The position numbers and the translations under genes were made by a program. From Balneola sp. (lineage in GTDB: Bacteria; Bacteroidota; Rhodothermia; Balneolales; Balneolaceae): 64,000 nucleotides of DNA. The notes beneath the pieces were generated by a model. That model had not been told where the DNA came from, searched no databases, and was given only the letters and a program-made list of their open reading frames with translations. This document shows positions 33,160-41,845 of the stretch, piece by piece. The stretch is taken from assembly GCA_017640785.1 (NCBI GenBank), contig JAEPPZ010000001.1:540182-604181 (forward strand), read 5' to 3'. Each line of letters begins with the position of its first letter. Position 1 is the stretch's first letter.

Positions 33160-33591
33160 CTAAATCAGGAAAGATTCATTCGCCAAAAAGAGAGGTGGCG
33201 GCGAATAAGAATTTGTTAAGGTGAGGTCAGAATTTCTTGGTATTTGATCACTATTAACTGAAGAAAACTCCTCAAAAGTAAATTGAAAAGATAGTGTACT
33301 GATCTTTAAAACCACAGTTGGTGCAATGGTAGCAATCAGGGTTTTGTCGGTCATGCAATCACAATCAACGGTCATTTCACAATCGGAAGAAGTTGTGGTC
33401 ATCTTTTCATACATCATATCCTGATGCCCGGCATCATGCCCCATTACAGTCATCTCCATTGAACTATGCATCATCATCCGCTCACACACTTCTTCCATAG
33501 TGCTCATAGAACAAAGAGAAACCGTGAAGCTTAAGATTATACTTAAACTCAACAGAGTTGAAATAAATTTATATGATGCTGAAATTTTCAC
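33160..33591 (-). CDS. Small exported Met/Cys/His-containing protein heading the copper operon
   Basis: The 143-residue product has a signal peptide, a metal-ligand-rich middle (MEEVCERMMMHSSMEMTVMGHDAGHQDMMYEKM, shown here only in part as MMMHSSMEM) and a DCEMTVDCDCM cluster, and ends in YSPPPLFLANESFLI. Short proteins with a PPxxLxNxxFL ending are frequent beside Bacteroidota copper genes, but I know no function. It is likely periplasmic. The start is GTG at 33591. The gene faces away from another small exported protein gene at 33769, across a shared control region. Confidence 0.7.
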   Translation of the reverse strand: MKISASYKFISTLLSLSIILSFTVSLCSMSTMEEVCERMMMHSSMEMTVMGHDAGHQDMMYEKMTTTSSDCEMTVDCDCMTDKTLIATIAPTVVLKISTLSFQFTFEEFSSVNSDQIPRNSDLTLTNSYSPPPLFLANESFLI

Positions 33592-33768
33592 AAATCAATT
33601 ATACTAAAAAGAAACTTATTTAAGAAGTGCTTCAAAAATTCTATACGGGAAATAAGAAATTTTATACATCAACTAGTATACTACTACATCAAAATACATC
33701 AAGTTTAAAACAAGAAAATATAAGTTATGTGAATTTTTTTATCTTATCTTTGGTTTCACTTAAAAATC
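33592..33768. promoter_or_regulatory. Divergent control region with phased TACATCAA repeats
   Basis: This 177-base region separates the copper (minus) and divalent-metal (plus) operons. TACATCAA occurs at 33665-33672, 33685-33692 and 33695-33702, with spacings of 20 and 10 bases, so all copies are on one face of the helix. A palindromic AGTATACT lies among them. A TAnnTTTG box (TATCTTTG, 33745-33752) lies 16 bases before the plus-strand start. The repeats are a candidate binding site for a cooperative regulator. Confidence 0.55.
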
Positions 33769-34233
33769 ATGATCAAGAACTCACATACTATTATAAAAGT
33801 TACTTCAGTAGCATTATTGCTATTCTTTAGCATACACAGCCTGAGTGTACATGGTTTTGCCGATTCATTGATCTACTGTTTTGAATCGAATGGGGATATC
33901 AACATAGAATCAACATCCCCTCTTTCTTTTGGAATTGCTTCAGACTGTGATTTGCATGCAGATATTATTTTTTCTGACACTGATGCTGAATTCCATTCTG
34001 ACTCTGACTATTGTATAGACTGCAACGATCTGGAGCTCGATGAAACTTGTGCCAAAGACAATAGAGTAAATCGTTTTAATCAGGATAAAACCATCGAGAA
34101 GATCAACAATGATCTTTATCAGTTGGTTTCAATTCTACCAAACTCAGCAAAAAAGCAATTAGCTGAGTTTATCCCACCTATAATAGAACATCAAGAATTA
34201 GCTTCTCTTAGAACGGTAGTTCTGCTGAATTAG
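33769..34233 (+). CDS. Small exported protein heading the CzcA operon
   Basis: The 154-residue product has a signal peptide (cleavage near VHG), an acidic middle with Cys and His (CDLHADIIFSD, CIDCNDLELDETC) and a C-terminal SLRTVVLLN. Such short acidic proteins precede CusA/CzcA genes in Bacteroidota; no function is known. The Asp/Glu/His/Cys ligands suit divalent metals, in contrast to the Met/Cys-rich protein on the opposite side. An ATG at 33769 follows a TATCTTTG -7 box by 16 bases. Confidence 0.7.
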   Translation: MIKNSHTIIKVTSVALLLFFSIHSLSVHGFADSLIYCFESNGDINIESTSPLSFGIASDCDLHADIIFSDTDAEFHSDSDYCIDCNDLELDETCAKDNRVNRFNQDKTIEKINNDLYQLVSILPNSAKKQLAEFIPPIIEHQELASLRTVVLLN

Positions 34234-34405
34234 CCTCTCCCTATTTACTAAAACTCTTTTGAACTTGATTGATTCACATCAGTCAAAGTGCAAGCGTCTT
34301 TCCAAGAGTTTTCAGTCTTCACATTCACACAGGTTTATACAATCAAGTCTTTAAATCTGATTTCTATTCAACATTCCCTGAGAAATGGGATAGTTTTAAT
34401 TTTTT

Positions 34406-37400
34406 ATGATTAATAAAATAATATCGTTCTCAATAAAGAATAAGTTCATTATTGGCTTATTCATTTTAACCTTAATTGGAGTTGGAACATACTCCATGAT
34501 GACCATTAATTTGGGTTCTGTACCTGATATCACCAATAATCAGGTTCAGGTAATTACCGTTTCGCAGAATTTAGCTACCGAAGATATTGAGCAATTCGTG
34601 ACGTATCCGGTAGAACTGGCAATGGGAAATCTTCCCGGGGTAACCGAAATCCGATCTGTTTCGAGATTCGGCCTGTCAGTGGTTACTATCGTCTTTGAAG
34701 ATGACATGGGCACGTATCTGCCCCGTCAATTAGTGCAAGAAAAACTCAATGAAGTTAAAGAAGACATTCCCGAAAAGTTCGGTTCTCCGAACATGGGACC
34801 TATCACAACCGGGTTAGGAGAAATCTATCAATACACCATCGTTCCCCAACCGGGCTTTGAAGATGAATATTCACCTACTGAATTGAGAACCATTCAAGAC
34901 TGGATCGTTAAACGCCAAATGACCTTGGTTGAAGGAGTTGTTGAAGTAAATTCATTTGGGGGAAGTATCAAACAATACGAAGTAGCGATTGATCCCGACA
35001 AATTGAATGCTATGGGAGTTACCATTTCGGAAGTATATGATGCCCTTGCCATGAACAATGTAAATACTGGTGGAGCTTACATCGAGAAAAATAAAATGGC
35101 GAATTTTATCCGAGGAGAAGGGTTGATTAGATCTTTAGATGATATCGGTAGTATTGTAATAAAAAACGAAGATGGAATTCCTATTCTTATCAATGACGTT
35201 GCCGAAAAAGTACAATTTGGTACACAAACCCGATATGGAGCTTTCACACAAGATGGACACGAAGCTGTTGGTGGAATGGTTCTTATGCTTAAAGGAGCAA
35301 ATCCTAATGATGTTATTCAAAATGTAAAAGAGCGAATTGAAAGTGTGCAAACTTCTCTGCCGGAAGGACTGAAAATTGAACCTTTTTTGGATAGAAGTAA
35401 TCTTATTGCACGAACTACAAGCACCGTTTCTAAAAATTTAATTGAAGGAGCTTTAATTGTAGTATTTGTTTTAGTGATCTTACTCGGAAGTTTACGGGGC
35501 GGGTTAGTTACTGCATCTCTTATCCCTTTATCGCTACTTTTTGCTTTTATTATGATGAAGGCAACCGGAGTTTGGGCAAACTTAATGAGTCTCGGAGCTA
35601 TAGATTTCGGAATTATTGTTGACGGGGCTGTCATTATTGTGGAAGGTACGGTACACGAGATAGAAAAAAGAGTAAAATCCGGCAAAGGTAAGTTTGGCAA
35701 GAAGCAAATGGATGAGATTACCTACAAAGCCAGCAGTACCATGATGAATTCCGCCTTTTTCGGCCAATTAATTATACTCATCGTATTTGCTCCAATTCTC
35801 TTTCTTGAAGGCGTAGAAGGTAAAATGTTCCGCCCAATGGCCTTTACTTTTGGCTATGCAGTGATAGGAGCTATTATTCTTTGCCTTACCTACGTACCCA
35901 TGATTTCTGCATTAGTAATGAAGCCTTCTGTTAATAAAAATGGATGGTTTGCACGATTTGAGCAGGCACTCGAAAAATTGAGTAATAAGCTCATTGGAGC
36001 ACTTCAACGTGTTTACAATCCTCTTTTAGAATTAGCATTAAAGAGAAAGTTAATTGTAATTAGTGCCGCTGTAATTCTGTTTTTAGCATCACTACTTACC
36101 TTTTCCCGCATGGGTGGTGAATTTATTCCTCAACTGGATGAAGGTGATATTGCCATGCAAGCATTAATAAGACCCGGAAGTGGATTAAGTGAATCCATTG
36201 ATATCTCTACAAAAACACAGGATATTTTATTAAATAATTTTCCTGAGATTAAAACTGTGGTATCTCGAATTGGTGTAGCGGATATCCCTACTGATCCTAT
36301 GCCCATGGATATCGCAGATATGGCAATTATCTTAGAGAAAGACAAAACCAAATGGACAACGGTATCAACTAAAGATGAGTTAATTGCTAAAATTAAAGAG
36401 AAACTGGACCAAGAGCTTACAGGAGTTAATTTGGTATTCAGCCAACCAGTGGAACTGCGATTCAATGAGTTAATTACAGGAGTCCGAGAAGATGTAGCCG
36501 TGAAACTGTATGGCGACAATCTTGACATTCTTGCACAAAAAGCTGAAGAAATGTCCTCTCTTATTCAAACTGTGTCTGGTGTTGGGGATGTAAACCCTGA
36601 AAAAACAGCTGGGCTTCCACAGATGACGGTGAGATATAATCGACAGAAAGTAGCTCAATATGGTCTTAACATCACCAAACTTAACGATTACGTAAGTACT
36701 GCATTTGCAGGAGGAACGGCTGGCGTTGTATTCGAAGGAGAGCGAAGATTTGACTTAGTTGTTCGTTTTGACGAAGCGAACCGTCAAAGTATCGAAGATT
36801 TACGTTCACTATATATTGATCTGCCGAGCGGTTCACAAGTGCCTATAGAAGAAATCGCAGATATCAGCTACCAACCCGGCCCCATGCAGATTTCCCGTGA
36901 TAACACATTCCGGCGAACATCTGTCGGTATAAACACCCGCGGTAGGGATGTGGAATCTGTGGTTACGGATATTCAGCAAACACTGGATGCAGAATTAGAG
37001 CTTCCCGTAGGTTACTATATCACTTATGGTGGAGAATTTGAAAATCTGCAACGTGCAAAAAGCAGATTATCAATTGTTGTTCCAATTGCCCTGTTTCTGA
37101 TCTTTATCCTGCTCTATTTTGCACTGAATTCATTCTCTCAATCGGTCATGATTTATCTGGCTATACCATTGGCAGCAATTGGAGGAATATTCTTCCTGGC
37201 ACTCAGAGATATGTCGTTTAGTATTTCTGCGGGAGTGGGCTTTATTGTGCTCTTTGGAGTAGCGGTACTCAATGGACTCGTACTCATAAGCCGATTTAAT
37301 TCATTAAAAGAAGAAGGAGTTACTGATTTGAAAGAACGGATTTTAATAGGAACCAAAGAAAGACTTCGCCCTATTTTATTAACGGCTATTGCCGCTATTA

Positions 37401-38806
37401 TGGGATTCACTCCGATGGCTTTTTCAGCCTCCGCCGGTGCCGAGGTTCAGCGACCTTTAGCAACGGTTGTAATTGGTGGTTTAATTAGTGCAACTTTGCT
37501 TACACTGATAATACTTCCTGTTTTGTATTCTTTTGTTGAAAAAAGAAACCTGAGAAAGTTAAAGAGGAAATCAATTACGGCTTCTGTGGCTCTTTTATTG
37601 GCGGCCGGAAGTTTATTTGTGTCAGGTATGGTACAAGCACAGCCCGTTCAAACAACTAATCTTCAAGAGCTTTCTTTAGAGCAAGCTGTTAAAAAAGCAA
37701 TGGATAACTATCCGGCTATAAAAGCAGCACAACTTGAGATAGAAAGTCAACAGGCACTCCGGAAAACCGCCTGGGAAATTGGAGATACTCAAGTGTTCAC
37801 CGGTAAGGAAGAAGTGGGCAATGGTTCAGATGGAGTTACAACTAAATTTGGAGTCTCTCAGGAGTTTGACCTTTTGGGAATCCCCTCCCGCTTAAAGCTT
37901 CAAAAAGAAAACGAACAGCTTGCAGAGCAAAGTGCCGAACTCACTTACGTTCAGGTAGAATTGATGGTAAAGCAAAACTGGGCGGATGTTTTCAGTGCAA
38001 AGCGAAAATATAATGTACTGGATAAGTTATTTGCACAGTTTACTGATATTTCCAGAGCCGCAGAACTACGCCTTGAAACGGAAGCCACTTCCAGACTGGA
38101 GTATCTTTCAACACTAAATCAGGCTAATAAAATAAAGATTCAGAAAGAGCAAGCATACAGAGACTATCTGAGTGCTGTTCGAAAACTTAATAAATGGTTT
38201 GAAGGCGATTCTCTTTACACCGTAAAAAATGTATCGGTTGAAGAGTTAGATGAGCCAATCAATTTTAATAAAGATGCTCTTAATAATCATCCTTATTTAA
38301 CTATGATGGAGCAAAAAGTTAAGGTGGCTGAAGCAGTGGTTAAGAAAGATCAAAGCCGGTTTCTGCCAAAATTTAGTGCAAGTTATGGATTTCAGGAGAT
38401 AGCAAATCAATCCGGTTTCTATAAATATGAGTTGGGTGTTCGTTTCCCATTACTTTTTTGGGGAAACCTTGGAAAAACGCAGTCCTCTAAAATCCAAACT
38501 AATATTGCCCGCCAAAACCTTAATCAGGCTCAAAAAGAGTTGAACAGTATGTACAACAGTATGCAGGAAAACTACTTAAAGTGGCTTAATTCCTGGGAAT
38601 ATTATAAAGAAGAAGCACTGCCTCTGGCAGAAGAACAAAGAAAAGGTGCACTCACCGCATATAAAGAAGGAGCTATTGACTACGTAATGTTTCTTCAAAA
38701 TATCAGAGATGCCATACAGATAGAGGTAGATTCATGGGACGCTTTCAGCAATTATCTGAATAGTAGATATGAATTAGAATACTACCTGAATACTCCTAAC
38801 AAGTAA
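34406..38806 (+). CDS. CzcA-type RND pump fused to a TolC-like outer-membrane domain
   Basis: The 1466-residue product has a complete RND pump (about 1-1045) with the TM4 motif DFGIIVDGAVIIVEG near residue 400, which marks divalent-cation (Zn/Co/Cd/Ni) pumps. It is followed by a TolC-like domain (about 1085-1460) with two helical-hairpin repeats. The join carries a hydrophobic stretch ending in MVQA-QP (about 1058-1079) that looks like an intact signal peptide, so the chain may be cut into two proteins. Such fusions recur in Bacteroidota. The adaptor gene follows 23 bases downstream and no separate TolC gene is present in this operon. Confidence 0.9.
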   Translation: MINKIISFSIKNKFIIGLFILTLIGVGTYSMMTINLGSVPDITNNQVQVITVSQNLATEDIEQFVTYPVELAMGNLPGVTEIRSVSRFGLSVVTIVFEDDMGTYLPRQLVQEKLNEVKEDIPEKFGSPNMGPITTGLGEIYQYTIVPQPGFEDEYSPTELRTIQDWIVKRQMTLVEGVVEVNSFGGSIKQYEVAIDPDKLNAMGVTISEVYDALAMNNVNTGGAYIEKNKMANFIRGEGLIRSLDDIGSIVIKNEDGIPILINDVAEKVQFGTQTRYGAFTQDGHEAVGGMVLMLKGANPNDVIQNVKERIESVQTSLPEGLKIEPFLDRSNLIARTTSTVSKNLIEGALIVVFVLVILLGSLRGGLVTASLIPLSLLFAFIMMKATGVWANLMSLGAIDFGIIVDGAVIIVEGTVHEIEKRVKSGKGKFGKKQMDEITYKASSTMMNSAFFGQLIILIVFAPILFLEGVEGKMFRPMAFTFGYAVIGAIILCLTYVPMISALVMKPSVNKNGWFARFEQALEKLSNKLIGALQRVYNPLLELALKRKLIVISAAVILFLASLLTFSRMGGEFIPQLDEGDIAMQALIRPGSGLSESIDISTKTQDILLNNFPEIKTVVSRIGVADIPTDPMPMDIADMAIILEKDKTKWTTVSTKDELIAKIKEKLDQELTGVNLVFSQPVELRFNELITGVREDVAVKLYGDNLDILAQKAEEMSSLIQTVSGVGDVNPEKTAGLPQMTVRYNRQKVAQYGLNITKLNDYVSTAFAGGTAGVVFEGERRFDLVVRFDEANRQSIEDLRSLYIDLPSGSQVPIEEIADISYQPGPMQISRDNTFRRTSVGINTRGRDVESVVTDIQQTLDAELELPVGYYITYGGEFENLQRAKSRLSIVVPIALFLIFILLYFALNSFSQSVMIYLAIPLAAIGGIFFLALRDMSFSISAGVGFIVLFGVAVLNGLVLISRFNSLKEEGVTDLKERILIGTKERLRPILLTAIAAIMGFTPMAFSASAGAEVQRPLATVVIGGLISATLLTLIILPVLYSFVEKRNLRKLKRKSITASVALLLAAGSLFVSGMVQAQPVQTTNLQELSLEQAVKKAMDNYPAIKAAQLEIESQQALRKTAWEIGDTQVFTGKEEVGNGSDGVTTKFGVSQEFDLLGIPSRLKLQKENEQLAEQSAELTYVQVELMVKQNWADVFSAKRKYNVLDKLFAQFTDISRAAELRLETEATSRLEYLSTLNQANKIKIQKEQAYRDYLSAVRKLNKWFEGDSLYTVKNVSVEELDEPINFNKDALNNHPYLTMMEQKVKVAEAVVKKDQSRFLPKFSASYGFQEIANQSGFYKYELGVRFPLLFWGNLGKTQSSKIQTNIARQNLNQAQKELNSMYNSMQENYLKWLNSWEYYKEEALPLAEEQRKGALTAYKEGAIDYVMFLQNIRDAIQIEVDSWDAFSNYLNSRYELEYYLNTPNK

Positions 38807-38829
38807 TTAATTTTTTAATAAACAATATC

Positions 38830-40041
38830 ATGAATATCCAACGAACAAATATAACCGTACTAATCCTTCTTCTTTCTTTTTTTGCGGCTTGCAACACATC
38901 AAAAGTTAAAGATAACGAAGCCATAGAAACCGAAAATGCATCACTAATGCAAAGTGAAGAAAATGAAGAAGCAAATGCTGCACACCTTTCGCAACTAAAA
39001 TTTAACAGTCTTGAAATGAATGTTGATACGCTCCCAACCCGTAATCTTTCAGGCATCATAAAAGCAAACGGGCAGCTGGAAGTACCTCCACAACATGAGG
39101 CTACCGTAACTGCAATTTTAGGAGCTAATGTTACTTCCATTGAAGTTATTGAAGGAGATAAAGTTACTAAAAATCAGGTGCTCGCTTACGCAGCTCATCC
39201 AAATCTTACCAATATCCAAACACAATACGTGCGTACGTACGAGCAAATGCTGTATCTGGAAAAAGAACTTGCACGGCAACAAAGATTATATGAAGGAGAG
39301 GTTGGTTCCGGTCAGACACTCCAGAAAACACAAGCAGAGCACAAAGCTACGGTTGCAGAAGTTAAGGGGTATGAGGCGCAGTTAAAGCAATTGAGTTTGA
39401 GCGTCGAAAAAATCAGAAATGGAAATATTTACGGGACCGTGCCCATTGTTAGTCCTATTGACGGATACATTGAAGACGTTACTATTCAAATCGGACAATA
39501 CGTTGAACCACAAACTGAATTATTTATGATCGTTAATAACGAACATATACATGCTGATTTGATGGTTTTTGAAAAAGATGTGTATCAGGTTAAAAAGGGA
39601 CAGAAAGTTTCTTTTACTGTCCAATCTGTCCCTGATGGAAGATTAACAGGGAAAATATACTCCGTAGGAAAGCAGTTCGAGCAAAACCCGAAAGCAGTTC
39701 ATGTACATGCCGAGATTGATCAGAAAGAAGGGTATTTAATACCGGGAATGTATATCAACGGTAACATCTATACCACAGACAAAGAAGTGTTTGCCTTACC
39801 CGAGAGTGCCATCATTGAAGACGAAGGTAAAACGTATATGTTTAGTGCCGAAGAGCATCAGGAAAATGGAGAAACAGAATGGGAATTTACGCCGATTGAG
39901 ATAAAAACTGGCCTGGAAAAAGACGGATGGGTGGAAGTGAAGTTATTAGAAACTTTACCATCAGACACAAAAGTTGCATGGAATAACGCTTATTCCCTTA
40001 TTGCTGAGATGAAGAAAAGTCAGACTTCTCACGGTCATTAA
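38830..40041 (+). CDS. CzcB-like RND periplasmic adaptor lipoprotein
   Basis: The 403-residue product has a lipoprotein signal (LSFFAAC) and the membrane-fusion-protein pattern: a barrel-sandwich half (TSIEVIEGDKVTKNQVLAY), a helical hairpin (about 125-195), the return half (PIVSPIDGYIEDVTIQIGQYVE), and a beta-barrel/membrane-proximal part (PGMYINGNIYTTDKEVFALPESAII). A short His tail (SQTSHGH) ends the chain. It should connect the CzcA-TolC pump parts. The metal-binding and DUF3347 domains of the CusB-like protein are lacking. Confidence 0.9.
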   Translation: MNIQRTNITVLILLLSFFAACNTSKVKDNEAIETENASLMQSEENEEANAAHLSQLKFNSLEMNVDTLPTRNLSGIIKANGQLEVPPQHEATVTAILGANVTSIEVIEGDKVTKNQVLAYAAHPNLTNIQTQYVRTYEQMLYLEKELARQQRLYEGEVGSGQTLQKTQAEHKATVAEVKGYEAQLKQLSLSVEKIRNGNIYGTVPIVSPIDGYIEDVTIQIGQYVEPQTELFMIVNNEHIHADLMVFEKDVYQVKKGQKVSFTVQSVPDGRLTGKIYSVGKQFEQNPKAVHVHAEIDQKEGYLIPGMYINGNIYTTDKEVFALPESAIIEDEGKTYMFSAEEHQENGETEWEFTPIEIKTGLEKDGWVEVKLLETLPSDTKVAWNNAYSLIAEMKKSQTSHGH

Positions 40042-40062
40042 TTAAGGAATAGAAATAAAGAT

Positions 40063-40091
40063 CCTTGACCGGTAGAAAAAACCGGTTAAGG
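40063..40091 (+). other. Intercistronic hairpin between the adaptor and the PII-like gene
   Basis: CCTTGACCGGT (40063-40073) and ACCGGTTAAGG (40081-40091) form an 11-bp stem with one G-U pair and a 7-base loop. No T-tract follows, so it is more likely an RNA processing or stability element than a full terminator. It lies 21 bases before the PII-like start. Confidence 0.6.
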
Positions 40092-40111
40092 ACAAACTAA
40101 ATATCAGAATT

Positions 40112-40444
40112 ATGAAAGAAATAAAAGCATTTATAAAACCCAAACGTGTACAGATTGTAGTAGAATCATTAAAAGAAGAAGGCTTCGACAGTGTTACATT
40201 ATCTAAAGGTGAAGGAACAGGAGCCTACAAAAATCCTGACGCTTCTCCATCTTTGGACTTTCACTTTACAGACAGCCCGATTGTAAAATTAGAGCTTGTT
40301 TGCCACAATGAGGAGGTAGGAACTGTGATAGCTCTTATCTGTAAGCATGCTAAAACAACGAACCCTGCTGATGGGATTATTTATGTAACAGATATAAAAG
40401 AAGCATATCGGGTAAAAAACGGAGAGCCTTTGCATCTTGTATAA
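40112..40444 (+). CDS. PII-like signalling protein of the metal-efflux type (2)
   Basis: The 110-residue product has the same fold as the protein at 20268-20609: MKEIKAFIKPKRVQIV, SKGEGTGAYKNPDASPSLDFHF over the T-loop region, and a C-terminal DGIIYVTDIKEAYRVKNGE. Here the T-loop lacks the HEH seen in the first copy, which may suit a different metal or partner. It directly follows the adaptor gene of the CzcA system, as expected for the PII group linked to RND efflux. Its ligand is unknown. Confidence 0.8.
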   Translation: MKEIKAFIKPKRVQIVVESLKEEGFDSVTLSKGEGTGAYKNPDASPSLDFHFTDSPIVKLELVCHNEEVGTVIALICKHAKTTNPADGIIYVTDIKEAYRVKNGEPLHLV

Positions 40445-40469
40445 ACCTAACACTTAAAATTTTATATCT

Positions 40470-40826
40470 ATGTTTAAACCTAAAGAAATAAAAAAAAGAA
40501 TAAGAACACCTTTAGTTTTTATAGCTTTAATTTTAATAAGCTTAACTATCTTACAATTTTGTGGAAAGGAAAAAGATACTGTTTTAGTTAGTTCGGGAAC
40601 TTATACCGGCATAGTTACTGATGCGGTTGAACCTGCACGGGAATTCTATCTAAAACTAAATGATGATTCTTTAGTTCGTTTAAATTTTATTGGTGAAACT
40701 ACACTTAAAAAAAACGAAGAAACAGTTCCTTTTTCTGAGTTAAAAGAAGGCACAAAAGTTGAAGTTGAGCTTGAAAAAATGGAAGATAAAATGGCTCCAA
40801 TCTCTGTTAAAATTTTAGATAAATAG
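40470..40826 (+). CDS. Small membrane-anchored or lipoprotein of unknown function
   Basis: The 118-residue product has one N-terminal hydrophobic segment ending in LQFCGKE, a poor lipobox, then a soluble domain of about 80 residues rich in beta-strand pattern (SSGTYTGIVTDAV, KVEVELEKMEDKMAPISVKIL). It resembles a small OB-like or SH3-like periplasmic domain, but I do not recognise a family. The DNA is more AT-rich than the pump genes before it. It is 25 bases after the PII-like gene and likely co-transcribed. Confidence 0.6.
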   Translation: MFKPKEIKKRIRTPLVFIALILISLTILQFCGKEKDTVLVSSGTYTGIVTDAVEPAREFYLKLNDDSLVRLNFIGETTLKKNEETVPFSELKEGTKVEVELEKMEDKMAPISVKILDK

Positions 40827-40880
40827 TTTTCATTCATTACATATCAAAAACGTTCTTAAGACACCTTAAAACAGAATGCA

Positions 40881-41651
40881 GTGAATAAAAAAAAATTACT
40901 TTATTTTATCCTTTGTGGAATAGTCATTGGTGTATTTATAATACAACCCTTGGCTATTACACTTCAAATATTTGACATTCAAGGAGATTACGGAAGTTGG
41001 GGGGAACTTCTGCTTACTTCTTATCAGCAGGTGCTTGGTTCCTGGGATTTAGACCAGACTATTACTAAAGCTTTATTTGGTTTGTTTGGTGTAACTCTGT
41101 CAATTATATATATGTTTAGACAAAAAATATTCAAATCTAACAGTTTTCAAGAAAAGCTTAAAGAGATAAAAAAATTGATTGAGACTGGAGAAAACCAACA
41201 AGTAGAATTCAAATCTACCTTGAGGTGGGACTTAAGACAATCTAAGACAAATAAAGCTTTGGAGTACACTGTAGCAAAAACAATTGCCGGGTTTATGAAT
41301 ACCCAGGGAGGACATCTTTTTATTGGCATTGATGATGATGGAAACCTTCTTGGTTTACAGGAAGATTATGCAACTCTGAAGAAACCAGATAGAGATAGCT
41401 TTGAACAATATATTATGCAATTAGTATCTACTAAGTTAGGTACTAATTTTTGCTCTAATGTAGAGGTATCTTTATTCCAAATGGATGGCGTTGATATCTG
41501 CCATCTTTTTATCTTAAAAAGCGACTCACCAGTATATCTGCGAGATAATGACCGTTCTTATTTTTATATCCGTACAGGTAATGGCACACGAGAGCTTGAC
41601 ATACCTGAAGCACTCAAGTATATCAATAAAAATCTAACACGGAAAAAATAA
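40881..41651 (+). CDS. Membrane-anchored AlbA_2 (Schlafen-like) domain protein
   Basis: The 256-residue product has two transmembrane helices (about 5-27 and 60-82) and a cytoplasmic AlbA_2/Schlafen-like domain (about 105-250). The domain motifs are VEFKST, a central KTIAGFMNTQGGHLFIGIDDDG and YFYIRTGNGTRELD. Family knowledge: AlbA_2 domains bind nucleic acid or nucleotides and occur in transcription regulators and defence proteins. A membrane-tethered form in a metal operon is odd. The start is GTG at 40881. The gene is AT-rich compared with its neighbours. I infer a signalling or RNA-related role, without evidence for a target. Confidence 0.75.
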   Translation: MNKKKLLYFILCGIVIGVFIIQPLAITLQIFDIQGDYGSWGELLLTSYQQVLGSWDLDQTITKALFGLFGVTLSIIYMFRQKIFKSNSFQEKLKEIKKLIETGENQQVEFKSTLRWDLRQSKTNKALEYTVAKTIAGFMNTQGGHLFIGIDDDGNLLGLQEDYATLKKPDRDSFEQYIMQLVSTKLGTNFCSNVEVSLFQMDGVDICHLFILKSDSPVYLRDNDRSYFYIRTGNGTRELDIPEALKYINKNLTRKK

Positions 41652-41845
41652 CTATGAATAGAAAAAGAAAGCAAAGAACATATTTAAACTCCTAATTGAT
41701 TCCAGAGCAATTTAGATACAATTACATAGCATTTACTGCCAATATTGAACCTCGACGAGTTGTGTAACAATTTAGTTTAGTATAGTAAAAGTAGGTTATC
41801 ATTTTGTTGAGTTTAAAATTTTATAACTAACAAAGCACAATACAC

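Noticed and set aside
33665-33702. TACATCAA repeats as a CRISPR array
   Set aside because: The units are only 8 bases long with spacers of 2 and 12 bases; no cas genes are present.
33627-33830. 67-residue plus-strand frame across the divergent control region
   Set aside because: It overlaps the promoter and the start of the exported-protein gene, has no RBS and a composition (Ser, Tyr, Asn, Leu) typical of chance AT-rich frames.
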